The position numbers and the translations under genes were made by a program. From BS750m-G62 sp964577175 (GTDB lineage Bacteria > Planctomycetota > Phycisphaerae > FEN-1346), in contig CAZNYC010000201.1 in assembly GCA_964577175.1 (NCBI GenBank), forward strand, positions 1 through 5,185: 5,185 nt of DNA. Direction: 5' to 3'. Positions 1-5,185 of the stretch are shown one piece after another. The notes beneath the pieces are model-generated. The model searched no databases and was not told where the DNA came from. It saw only the letters and a list, made by a program, of their open reading frames with translations. The number at the start of each line of letters is the position of its first letter. Position 1 is the stretch's first letter.

Positions 1-306
1 GACCGCGGGGCGATCACCCTGTTCGGCAAGAAGGGCAAGGACCACGAATGCTTCGCCGAGCACGTGGCCTACGCCGAGACGTGGGTGGAAACGGAAGGTC
101 ACGGCCGGGTGGTGCACGAGTGGTCGCTCCGGCCGTCGAAGCCGGACAACCACTGGCTGGACTGCCTGGTGGGCTGTGCCGTGGCGGCATCGATGTGCGG
201 CGTGCGGGCGCCGGGGCAGGATGCGGCCCGCCGGCGGGAGCGGAAACGGTACACGCAGGAGGATTTGCAGAGGAGGAGCCGATGCCTGACCGCGTCAACG
301 GCGTGA
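1..306 (+). CDS. Phage terminase large subunit, GpA-type, C-terminal end (5' partial)
   Basis: This frame is open from the first base of the window and ends at TGA 304-306, giving the last 101 residues of a longer protein whose start lies outside. Terminase large subunits are the ATPase and nuclease motors that cut phage DNA and pump it into proheads. The visible part matches the end of the GpA-type nuclease domain. It has a Lys/Gly-rich turn (residues 9-13), a strand-rich stretch ending in the basic WSLRPSKP, then DNHWLDCLVGCAVAASMCG (residues 49-67). The N-x-x-L/W-D-C element followed by a small-residue helix is typical of the family. A basic, probably disordered tail (RRRERKR) follows. The diagnostic Walker motifs lie upstream of the window, so the call rests on this C-terminal signature. 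The last 25 bases overlap the zinc-ribbon gene. The gene belongs to a prophage or prophage remnant. Confidence 0.75.
   Translation, partial: DRGAITLFGKKGKDHECFAEHVAYAETWVETEGHGRVVHEWSLRPSKPDNHWLDCLVGCAVAASMCGVRAPGQDAARRRERKRYTQEDLQRRSRCLTASTA
271..278 (+). promoter_or_regulatory. Shine-Dalgarno deciding the zinc-ribbon start
   Basis: AGGAGGAG lies inside the terminase coding sequence and ends 3 bases before ATG 282. This fixes the internal ATG as the start of the zinc-ribbon gene, although its reading frame stays open further upstream to about base 48. It also indicates that the small gene is translated from the terminase mRNA. Confidence 0.75.
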
Positions 307-491
307 GAGAACGGGTGGAGTCGAAGGACGCAGCGGCTGCGGAGCAGAAGGGGCTCTTGTGCCGCCACTGCGGCTGTCGGCATTTCCGGGTCGTCTACAC
401 CCGGCCCGCGTGGGGCGGGCGGCTCGTGCGACGCCGGGAGTGTCGATACTGCGGCAAACGAATGACTACTTGGGAGAAGGTGAGTGAGTAA
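282..491 (+). CDS. Small zinc-ribbon protein, NrdR-like motif, phage-associated
   Basis: This 69-residue protein has a charged, Ala-rich N-terminus (1-24) followed by one zinc ribbon. The first knuckle is C27-R-H-C30 and the second C54-R-Y-C57, with an extra Cys at 32. Between them lie YTRP (39-42) and the basic RLVRRREC (47-54), and the ribbon ends in GKRMTTWEKV. The layout (CxxC, an x-V-x-x-[ST]-R-P turn, RRRxCxxCGxRxTTxE) closely resembles the N-terminal zinc ribbon of NrdR. The NrdR ATP-cone domain is absent. The ribbon probably binds zinc and perhaps nucleic acid. The start is set by AGGAGGAG just upstream, and the gene overlaps the terminase end by 25 bases, so the two are likely co-translated. 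Similar small ribbons follow GpA-type terminases in other bacterial genomes as I remember them. The specific role is unknown: phage transcription regulator and packaging accessory factor are both possible. Confidence 0.7.
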   Translation: MPDRVNGVRERVESKDAAAAEQKGLLCRHCGCRHFRVVYTRPAWGGRLVRRRECRYCGKRMTTWEKVSE

Positions 492-616
492 TTGCCACAA
501 ACGTGCTTTGAACGGCATGGTTGACTGGGGCCGTTGGCTGACAGCGCAGGAGAACCCACCCATTGATGGAAAACGTGAATGTGTTCCCGAATGTGAGAGG
601 CTTCTCTTGAACGCCA

Positions 617-1183
617 TCAGTCCATTGGCTTGGAACGCTTTTTCGCCTCTGCTAGGCCATTGCCTATGGCCGCACCGAACGCGTCCACAATGTTCTCGGC
701 GCTGACCATGCCGCCAACGAGGCCCCCCAGCGCAAAGACTGAGGATACTTCGGTTGTGTTCAGGCACTCTCCTGTAGCGCCATCCTTCAAGCAGACGTCT
801 GCCTTTACATGGGCTGGGCCAGCAAGAAAAAGCAGCAGCCTCCCCATCTGACTACCGGGATCATAGACTTTCATGACGCCCGTCAGTACCAGTTCCTCTT
901 CCTTGCCTTGGCATTCGCCCACGCAGACGTTGCCAAACTGTGCCTTTTTGGCCAACGAGGCCTTGGCGCTTTCGCACATTCGCTGATTCATCTCAGGGGG
1001 CATAGTGACTTCAGGCGCGACGTCAAACATTTGAATCGTCACATGCTTGTACTTCTGCAGGTCGAGTTGTCCGGGATTGTAACCAGCGGGCATGACACAC
1101 CCGACGCTCGAGACTGTGAGCACAACACCAGCCACGAGCATAGCGACCCGTAGAGACAGTCGAGTTGCGCGAACGCTTGCCAT
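617..1183 (-). CDS. DUF4410-like lipoprotein
   Basis: This is a predicted lipoprotein of 188 residues. The signal peptide has a basic n-region (R5, R8, R12), a hydrophobic core (13-24) and a lipobox SVG-C29. V30 at +2 does not suggest inner-membrane retention under the enterobacterial rule. The mature part reads like DUF4410: an early strand KYKHVTIQMF (44-53), a helix with a conserved-looking small strand (66-90), LVLTGVMKVYDPGS (98-111), GRLLLFLAGPAHVKADVCL (114-132), the turn KDGATGECL (133-141), and a Gly-rich hydrophobic end (148-179). This fold class is close to the CsgG/TolB-type domains. ATG 1183 was chosen over an in-frame start at 1225. AAGGAG (1196-1191) sits 7 bases upstream, and the longer form would add a non-signal extension inside the preceding gene. 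The ribosome site overlaps the stop of that gene, which implies coupling. It is the last gene of the operon. The function is unknown. Confidence 0.75.
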   Translation of the reverse strand: MASVRATRLSLRVAMLVAGVVLTVSSVGCVMPAGYNPGQLDLQKYKHVTIQMFDVAPEVTMPPEMNQRMCESAKASLAKKAQFGNVCVGECQGKEEELVLTGVMKVYDPGSQMGRLLLFLAGPAHVKADVCLKDGATGECLNTTEVSSVFALGGLVGGMVSAENIVDAFGAAIGNGLAEAKKRSKPMD

Positions 1184-1194
1184 CTTGCGTCTCC

Positions 1195-1920
1195 TTATTC
1201 TGATGCCGCTGCAGACTGTTCCCAAGCCCGAGTGGATTGTGTTAGCACCTTCTGAAGGAGCCTGCGCAAAGCGGACCGCAGAAGGTGGTCTGAGTCATCG
1301 ATGCCCAGCTGGCTCAAGTCGACCATGTCAGTGGAATGACCAAGAATAGTGCTGTCGCGGAGGTCGGCAGCGCGAAGGGAAATCGCAAGAAGATCATCTC
1401 TCAAGACACCCCGGGCCGCGAGGATGACCGCCGCCTCCGCGGGTTTCGTATCCCCTCTTCTTGCGTCAGCGTCCACCAGCCGGACGCCAAGGTCCCTGAG
1501 GCCATCGCCTAAGAGGCGCTCAATCATCAGGGTGGCCACAAGTACCTCGCCCTCAACGGGTTCGTCAAAGGTGATCTCGGCCTGCCGCTTGCTTCGCTTG
1601 CTAGTCTTTCCGCCCTCAGACTCGGTGTCGCTGGTTCTTGAGCCTTCCATTCGAATCTGCGGGCTTCGCAGCGCAGGGTTGGCGTCGGCAAGTTCGCGGT
1701 TGACAAGAACCATGAAGACTGGACGGCCACGGGCGTCGTAGGCGGCTTGGAACGCTGCGGCATCCCAGTCGGACCTCACCTCGTGATCGTACTTGAGGGT
1801 CGGCCCGGTCTTATCTACTGCTGAGGGGACGGAAACCCTCGGCGCTGTCTGGCATCCCAAAAAGACCCATGCAGCACCCATGACAACTAACGCGGCCCAC
1901 GCAGAATCTCGGCCTCGCAT
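1195..1920 (-). CDS. Uncharacterised lipoprotein with a TolB/CsgG-like fold pattern
   Basis: I do not recognise a named family for this 241-residue lipoprotein. Residues 1-22 form a signal peptide with lipobox FLG-C23 (Q24 at +2). After a linker come a strand RPVFMVLVNREL (66-77), a polar Ser/Lys/Glu-rich low-complexity stretch (92-113, with KRSKR), a helix (121-143), a strand GVRLVDADA (145-153), and a strand pair AAVILAARGVLRDDLLAISL (163-182). RAADLRDSTILGHST (183-197) and a long C-terminal helix (210-233) complete it. The order (strand with N-R, helix, strand ending in D, strand pair with an internal turn, 'substance plus activity' strands, helix) resembles the anticodon-binding-like domain of TolB, CsgG and LpoB. 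This is inference from pattern, not a sequence match. AAGGAGGA (1935-1928) lies 7 bases before the ATG. The gene starts 19 bp after the ycfL-like gene and ends 11 bp before the DUF4410-like gene. Confidence 0.7.
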   Translation of the reverse strand: MRGRDSAWAALVVMGAAWVFLGCQTAPRVSVPSAVDKTGPTLKYDHEVRSDWDAAAFQAAYDARGRPVFMVLVNRELADANPALRSPQIRMEGSRTSDTESEGGKTSKRSKRQAEITFDEPVEGEVLVATLMIERLLGDGLRDLGVRLVDADARRGDTKPAEAAVILAARGVLRDDLLAISLRAADLRDSTILGHSTDMVDLSQLGIDDSDHLLRSALRRLLQKVLTQSTRAWEQSAAASE

Positions 1921-1939
1921 GCGTTTGTCCTCCTTCGCG

Positions 1940-2359
1940 CTACCCTGGATGCATCGGCCGGCGGATTCGCACGAGGAAATCGGCGGCCTGGCTGTTTCCT
2001 GAGGTTACGCGATAAGTGTGCGTACTGTATCCGGGGATGGTGACAAATTCCCAGTTGGTCTCATCCCCAGTGCTCATTCCGTCTTTGTCCTTGAATACCG
2101 TCTGGATCTGCACGACCAGGGGCTGCTCAAGCCGGTTCTGCAAGTCCACCGCAATTGCAAGGCGCGCGTCAGGCGTTCGATCTGCCTTGCTTGCGACGAC
2201 CTTGATGGGCCACTTGAGGTCTTCGTCCATAAGCACGATTTGCTCGTGGGCCTCAATTCCCCGGTCGCCGCCGCGGGCCTCGTAAGGACCCTTACATCCT
2301 GGGGAGAGCAGTGGTGCTAGTACGCTCACAATCAGAGCGATGGCACAAGAGGATCGCAT
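1940..2359 (-). CDS. ycfL: YcfL-like lipoprotein (DUF1425)
   Basis: This 139-residue lipoprotein has a short signal peptide and lipobox SPG-C22 (K23 at +2), followed by a Gly/Arg linker. The mature domain matches the YcfL pattern. A first strand (LAIAVDLQNRLEQP, 67-80) corresponds to 'v.l.N.s..' and a second (LVVQIQTVFKDKDG, 81-94) to 'v.yrf.w.D..G'. NWEFVTIPGYST (102-113) and the closing AADFLVRIRRP (125-135) match the family end 'a.dfrv.ir'. This is a small Ig-like beta domain. In E. coli, ycfL lies beside lpoB, and in Vibrio-type genomes beside lpoB and a COG3014 gene, as here, which supports the call. No biochemical function is established that I can name. AAGGAG (2371-2366) is formed by the last Lys-Glu codons of the upstream gene, directly before its TAA. 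The ATG follows that stop after 3 bases, so translation is probably coupled. Confidence 0.8.
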   Translation of the reverse strand: MRSSCAIALIVSVLAPLLSPGCKGPYEARGGDRGIEAHEQIVLMDEDLKWPIKVVASKADRTPDARLAIAVDLQNRLEQPLVVQIQTVFKDKDGMSTGDETNWEFVTIPGYSTHTYRVTSGNSQAADFLVRIRRPMHPG

Positions 2360-2362
2360 GGA

Positions 2363-3937
2363 TTACTCCTTGTTTGCCTGAGCGTCCGCCGGGGGCAAGG
2401 CAGGCGACGCGTCCCCGTGCATACTCACCAGCCAGGTATTGGGAGCCTTCGCGGGCTGCTCGCGGACGAGCAGCACGTACTGGCGGCCCGGGTGGATCAC
2501 CACTTGCTGGTGCTGCACTGTTTTTCCCGAAAGCACGCGGCCATTGCGTGCAAGATACTCCACTCGAACGGGATAGGTGCCAGGGGGTACGTTCTCTGCT
2601 GCCAGATGGAGGGCGTCCGGCAGGGTGTCCCAATGGCGGCAGTCCGCTCTGGGCGTTGTCGCCAAGAAGGTGAGGAACATAGCCCCCGTCGGGTCGAAAA
2701 TGGCCAGGAACCCAAATGCATCCTTGAAGGCTGCCTTGGTGGCGTTAATCTCGTCCATCTTGCGTGCGCCGCGCGTCGATGCCTGAAAGTACACGTCCTC
2801 CACCTTCATGGATGGCAACTCCCGCTCTCCGAGACTCACGCGAACCGCGTCCACGTCACTGATCTGTCGGCCATAACAGAGCTCCTGCTGATAGCGGCCA
2901 CGCCTTGCTTTGTAGGGTGCTTTCCCGGTCTCTACAACCACAAGAAGGTTGGGATTCAGTTGGCTGGTTTTCCGGACAAACGTTTCGGCCCCACCGGCCT
3001 CGCGCAACTCCTGTTCCAGCGTTTGCGTCGTTGCGGTAAGACGTTGTTCAGCATCCTGGTATACTTCCTTGGCAAAACCTCTGATCTCCTCACTACCTTC
3101 CTGTTTGATGAACTCGGGTGATTCCAGGGATATCAGCGCCTCCTCGTAGGCAGAGCGAAGCACTGCAAGCGGGTCTGTCGATTCGGTTGCGGCGGCGCTA
3201 ACGCGGCCGTGGATGGCCCCCGTGGCGGCTTGCAGGCGGGTTCGTATCGTGCCGGCCGACCAGCCTTTAGCTCGACTCTGAATCAGCCCGTCCCGAGAAG
3301 TCACCAGGGCCTGTTCGACGGCCCCCACAACGCACTTGAACCGCTCGACGCGTGCGGCCAGCTCAAACGCTTTACGAGCATACTCTTCCTCGTGCAGCCG
3401 TTGGGCAGCCAAGCCTGTCATCAGATACACGGCTACGCTGTCTGAACGGAAACGCTCCTCTTTGGTGCCCGCATCCGCCAAGGCGGCGGTCTTAAACGCT
3501 GCCAACGCCTTCTCGTAGTCCTCCTCGCCATAGTGCAAGAGCCCTAAGTAGAAGAAGGCCAACATCTTTTCGTACGGGTCGCCCCGATACTCCTTGGCAC
3601 TCTCTTCGCCGACCCTCGCCTGGAATTCTCCGTCAGCCCTGAAATCCTCCATTATTCCTGTGCCCAACGTGAGGTACTCGCAGGCCTTGCGGTAATCACC
3701 TGAGGAAAGGCACGCGGAGGCGCACCGAAGGGATTGAAGCGCCTGGTCATTGCTCTTGGTGGCGGCAGCGGATTCCCAGGCCGCGAGGGCTGCAGCATGA
3801 TCCTGCTGATAAAAGGAACTCGTCGGATGAACCGTGGCTGTGGCGCACCCGCCCGCGACCGTGCCTGCAGCGGCGAGAATGGTCACAAGAAGCCCAAGCC
3901 CCAGCCAGGGGCGCCTTATGGGTAAACGTCGCTCCAT
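2363..3937 (-). CDS. COG3014-type TPR lipoprotein
   Basis: This predicted lipoprotein has 524 residues from ATG 3937. The signal peptide MERRLPIRRPW plus a hydrophobic core ends in lipobox AGG-C31. TPR-like helices follow: about 63-97 (DQALQSLRCASACLSSGDY), 119-153 (DPYEKMLAFFYLGLLHYGEE then YEKALAAFKTAAL) and 162-197. A charged helical, coiled-coil-like stretch lies at 284-316. The C-terminal part (329-493) fits COG3014: NPNLLVVVETGKAPYKA opens it, a hydrophobic segment runs 403-428 (FGFLAIFDPTGAMFLTFL), and ADCRHWDTLPD (431-441) plus VPPGTYPVRVEYL match the family's A-D-x-R-x-W-x-x-L-P and P-x-G-x-x-x-V elements. The family is often encoded with LpoB and YcfL, as here. TPR repeats suggest a scaffold that holds partner lipoproteins together, which is inference. 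An in-frame ATG at 3973 would give 536 residues but put 12 extra residues before the basic n-region. The gene overlaps the end of lpoB by 22 bases. Confidence 0.8.
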   Translation of the reverse strand: MERRLPIRRPWLGLGLLVTILAAAGTVAGGCATATVHPTSSFYQQDHAAALAAWESAAATKSNDQALQSLRCASACLSSGDYRKACEYLTLGTGIMEDFRADGEFQARVGEESAKEYRGDPYEKMLAFFYLGLLHYGEEDYEKALAAFKTAALADAGTKEERFRSDSVAVYLMTGLAAQRLHEEEYARKAFELAARVERFKCVVGAVEQALVTSRDGLIQSRAKGWSAGTIRTRLQAATGAIHGRVSAAATESTDPLAVLRSAYEEALISLESPEFIKQEGSEEIRGFAKEVYQDAEQRLTATTQTLEQELREAGGAETFVRKTSQLNPNLLVVVETGKAPYKARRGRYQQELCYGRQISDVDAVRVSLGERELPSMKVEDVYFQASTRGARKMDEINATKAAFKDAFGFLAIFDPTGAMFLTFLATTPRADCRHWDTLPDALHLAAENVPPGTYPVRVEYLARNGRVLSGKTVQHQQVVIHPGRQYVLLVREQPAKAPNTWLVSMHGDASPALPPADAQANKE

Positions 3938-4512
3938 TGCCCCACCTTGCGGACCTCGTAGTTTCCTGTCCATGCCTTGATTCCTGTTTCTGCGTCAATC
4001 AACTCGAAATGAAACATGACATAATCAGATTGGACCCCTGGTCCCGCTTGTCCAATCCCTCGCATCTCGCCGGTAAGGAAGAAGTCCACTCCGGCCAATG
4101 GGGTAGTCTTGGATGAGTCGGCCTCGCCACTGCGTTTGAGTTCCCGCTCGGCCTCTATGGCAGGGAGGCGGTCGCGGGCCACGAAAGCAAACTTTCCGGG
4201 TTGGAATTCGTTCATATGGTCCTGGATTTGTACTATTAGGATTTCCCCGTCGATTAGGAACCGCGTCCTGTTCTTAACGGGGAGCATGGCAATCCGCGGC
4301 GGAACTGCTGCCTGTACCAAGTGCACTGTGCCGACAAGTTCCCTCGCCATGCGCTGCGCCACAGTGCGGATGTCGGCAGGATCGGGCCCGGTTCCCTTCG
4401 TTGCCGTGTCCAACGGAACGTACTGGGAATCAGAGGGGCTGCCACACCCAGACACAATGCAGGCGGCAACTGCAACCGCGCGGGCAACGAGATGCATAGT
4501 GTTGTGGCGCAT
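3916..4512 (-). CDS. lpoB: LpoB-family lipoprotein (penicillin-binding protein activator LpoB-like)
   Basis: This 198-residue lipoprotein is the first gene of the operon. The signal peptide ends in lipobox VSG-C23 (G24 at +2, consistent with the outer membrane). The LpoB domain is clear: helix DIRTVAQRMARELV (47-60), strand PPRIAMLPVKNRT (71-83) with the family's N-R-T, helix through 86-100, GKFAFVARDRL (106-116) then the long helix into the Glu/Arg region, GVDFFLTGEMRGI (141-153), and SDYVMFHFELIDAETG (162-177) with KAWTGNYEVRK at the end. E. coli LpoB activates the class A synthase PBP1b across the periplasm. Here the linker after C23 is only about 23 residues, shorter than in E. coli, and no synthase gene is adjacent. 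The family membership is firm, but PBP activation is only a possibility. AAGGAGGT (4524-4517) lies 4 bases before the ATG. A second ATG at 4497 is less well placed. Confidence 0.88.
   Translation of the reverse strand: MRHNTMHLVARAVAVAACIVSGCGSPSDSQYVPLDTATKGTGPDPADIRTVAQRMARELVGTVHLVQAAVPPRIAMLPVKNRTRFLIDGEILIVQIQDHMNEFQPGKFAFVARDRLPAIEAERELKRSGEADSSKTTPLAGVDFFLTGEMRGIGQAGPGVQSDYVMFHFELIDAETGIKAWTGNYEVRKVGQWSDVYP
3938..3948 (-). promoter_or_regulatory. Ribosome binding site supporting the inner ATG (3937) of the COG3014 gene
   Basis: On the - strand AAGGTGGGG (3948-3940) ends 2 bases before ATG 3937. It is an imperfect but purine-rich site. The alternative ATG at 3973 has only a more distant AGGAA. 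With the compact lipoprotein signal peptide that begins at 3937, this favours the inner start. The site lies within the last codons of lpoB and is weaker than the other ribosome sites of the operon. Confidence 0.45.
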
Positions 4513-4872
4513 AGTAACCTCCTTGAGCTAGAAATGCGTGCGCGGCCTCGTCGCAGTCATCGTTCCTGAGTAGGGGCCAACGGTAATAAGGATCGAGCAA
4601 CAAGAAAGGCGCGCGGCCAAACTATGCGACCACAGGAGTCGGCAGAACGACACTGATGCGCCTTGCGAGCGTACCAAGATACAGGGGGGGCACAAAAGGA
4701 GCCTGGGGAGGCTTCTATGTCTCTGTGAACCCAGGCAAATGTGAAACGGTGCCACGGCGGTCCGGGCTTCTTGGACCACATTGGCTCGTGGCGCGTTGGC
4801 GTGATTCCAGGGCTACTCCTGAAACTCAAAAAATATCCCCCCAATGCACATTGCATAGAGTATGCGGCCAAG
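4513..4872 (-). other. Long untranslated leader of the lipoprotein operon
   Basis: About 360 bases separate the predicted transcription start (near 4872) from the lpoB ATG. Open frames here on both strands have composition unlike proteins (Arg/Ser/Pro/Cys-rich, no family resemblance) and no good ribosome site, so I call no gene. Visible elements are a short inverted repeat ATGCA-cat-TGCAT at 4844-4856, a hairpin at 4698-4715 followed on the - strand by a short T run, and the strong ribosome site at 4524-4517. I recognise no riboswitch class. A second, closer promoter was looked for and not found. Confidence 0.4.
4698..4715 (-). terminator. Possible attenuator-like hairpin in the leader
   Basis: Read on the - strand, AGCCT and AGGCT pair around a CCCC loop. 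An A-C mismatch and one further G-C pair extend the stem, and CCTTTTG follows. The stem is only about 5 bp and the T run only four bases, so this is a weak intrinsic-terminator candidate. It lies about 160-175 bases after the predicted transcription start and could attenuate the operon, or be chance. Confidence 0.2.
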
Positions 4873-4878
4873 TAGAAC

Positions 4879-4907
4879 ATGATAGCGGAGGTTAACCGGA
4901 ACGTCAA
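4879..4907 (-). promoter_or_regulatory. Sigma70-like promoter for the lipoprotein operon
   Basis: On the - strand the -35 box TTGACG (4907-4902) and the -10 box TATCAT (4884-4879) are separated by exactly 17 bases. Each box differs from the consensus (TTGACA, TATAAT) at one position. An A/T-rich stretch TGAAAAATAAG (4920-4910) lies just upstream like an UP element. Transcription would start near 4872 and run into lpoB. The spacer contains the perfect 8-bp palindrome GGTTAACC (4890-4897), a position where a repressor could act. Confidence 0.6.
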
Positions 4908-5185
4908 GACTTATTTTTCAAAAGTTCCCAAAGAGATCGGCCACGGATTCCGGCCCCATGCGTGTAAGCGTGACGACGCATCTGCACGCTCCGCTTGACC
5001 GTCGGCGGACCGGTGGTATCATCCGGACTCTTACCAGTCAAGGGATGCTGGAAGGGGCCCGAGAGCCCTTCTGGCAAGCCGCTGTCCACATCTGTAACGA
5101 TTTCGCTCTTCCGCTGGAAGTCCTTTGCCCACCCTCCGCGGGCGTGGGACAATAGTACGCGACAAGATGACCGGGCGACCGCCTG
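4904..5185 (-). CDS. Possible 3' end of an upstream gene (partial, unrecognised)
   Basis: This - strand frame is open from the right edge to TGA 4906-4904, about 93 residues. Most of its codons end in G or C, as expected for a gene in GC-rich DNA, except for the last 20 or so. The residue mix is protein-like (GGWAKDFQRKSEIVTDVDSG early, RGRSLWELLKNKS at the end). No family is recognised. No convincing start with a ribosome site is visible inside the window (a TTG at 5152 is poor), so if real it begins outside. Its stop codon falls within the -35 box of the operon promoter. The opposite strand also has an open frame (4958-5155) that looks less protein-like. This may be a gene end, a decayed gene, or chance. 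Confidence 0.35.
   Translation of the reverse strand, partial: QAVARSSCRVLLSHARGGWAKDFQRKSEIVTDVDSGLPEGLSGPFQHPLTGKSPDDTTGPPTVKRSVQMRRHAYTHGAGIRGRSLWELLKNKS

Noticed and set aside
511..535. Inverted repeat AACGGC/GCCGTT between the convergent genes, considered as a bidirectional terminator
   Set aside because: The stem is only 6 bp with a 13-base loop, and no T run follows on either strand.
484..705. A + strand GTG-initiated frame of 73 codons overlapping the end of the zinc-ribbon gene
   Set aside because: It has no proper ribosome site, resembles no family, and its second half is antisense to the well-supported DUF4410-like gene.
1184..1225. A longer start (1225) for the DUF4410-like protein
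   Set aside because: It would add 14 residues before a normal signal peptide, lies inside the preceding gene, and the good ribosome site belongs to ATG 1183.
2417..3121. A long + strand frame (234 codons) opposite the COG3014 gene
   Set aside because: It is a shadow of the real gene. The - strand protein has a signal peptide, lipobox, TPRs and family motifs, whereas this one has a Leu/His/Cys-rich composition and no recognisable domain.
4557..4880. A - strand frame within the leader that could start at ATG 4880
   Set aside because: The ATG lies in or next to the -10 box, so it would not be in the transcript. The translation is rich in Ser, Pro, Arg and Cys and looks random.
4656..4895. A + strand frame of 79 codons in the leader
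   Set aside because: No ribosome site, no family resemblance, and it runs against the predicted promoter. Composition is typical of a chance frame.
4958..4981. Inverted repeat ATGCGT/ACGCAT with a 12-base loop
   Set aside because: The stem is short, lies in a possible coding frame, and has no T run or link to a known site.

Overview
The window looks like GC-rich bacterial chromosome from a double-membraned (diderm) organism. All five genes of the central block encode secreted lipoproteins with a lipobox cysteine, and the left edge carries part of a phage packaging cassette. A GpA-type terminase tail followed by an NrdR-like zinc-ribbon protein is an arrangement I associate with environmental Planctomycetota and similar metagenomic lineages. 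That placement is a weak inference, because no ribosomal or other marker gene is present.

Left region (1-491, + strand): the C-terminal end of a GpA-type phage terminase large subunit, then an overlapping 69-residue CxxC...CxxC zinc-ribbon protein with its own strong Shine-Dalgarno. No portal or capsid gene follows. The cassette stops at a 125-bp convergent gap (492-616), so this may be a prophage edge or remnant.

Central region (4512 down to 617, - strand): a compact operon of five lipoprotein genes. In transcription order they are an LpoB-family protein; a COG3014-type TPR lipoprotein of about 524 residues; a YcfL-like (DUF1425) protein; an unrecognised 241-residue lipoprotein whose secondary-structure pattern resembles the TolB/CsgG/LpoB fold; and a DUF4410-like lipoprotein. 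Gaps are -22, +3, +19 and +11 bp. Several ribosome binding sites lie in or against the stop of the gene before, so the five are probably co-transcribed and translationally coupled. The LpoB, COG3014 and YcfL families also occur together in Gram-negative bacteria such as Vibrio (from memory). The two extra lipoproteins make this an extended form of that set, most simply read as an envelope-associated lipoprotein complex. Its function here is unknown.

Right region (4513-5185): a strong sigma70-like promoter on the - strand (TTGACG, 17 bp, TATCAT; 4907-4879) with an 8-bp palindrome in its spacer. It implies a leader of about 360 nt before lpoB, and I see no convincing gene in that leader. Upstream, an open - strand frame running in from the right edge and ending at 4904 may be the 3' end of another gene.
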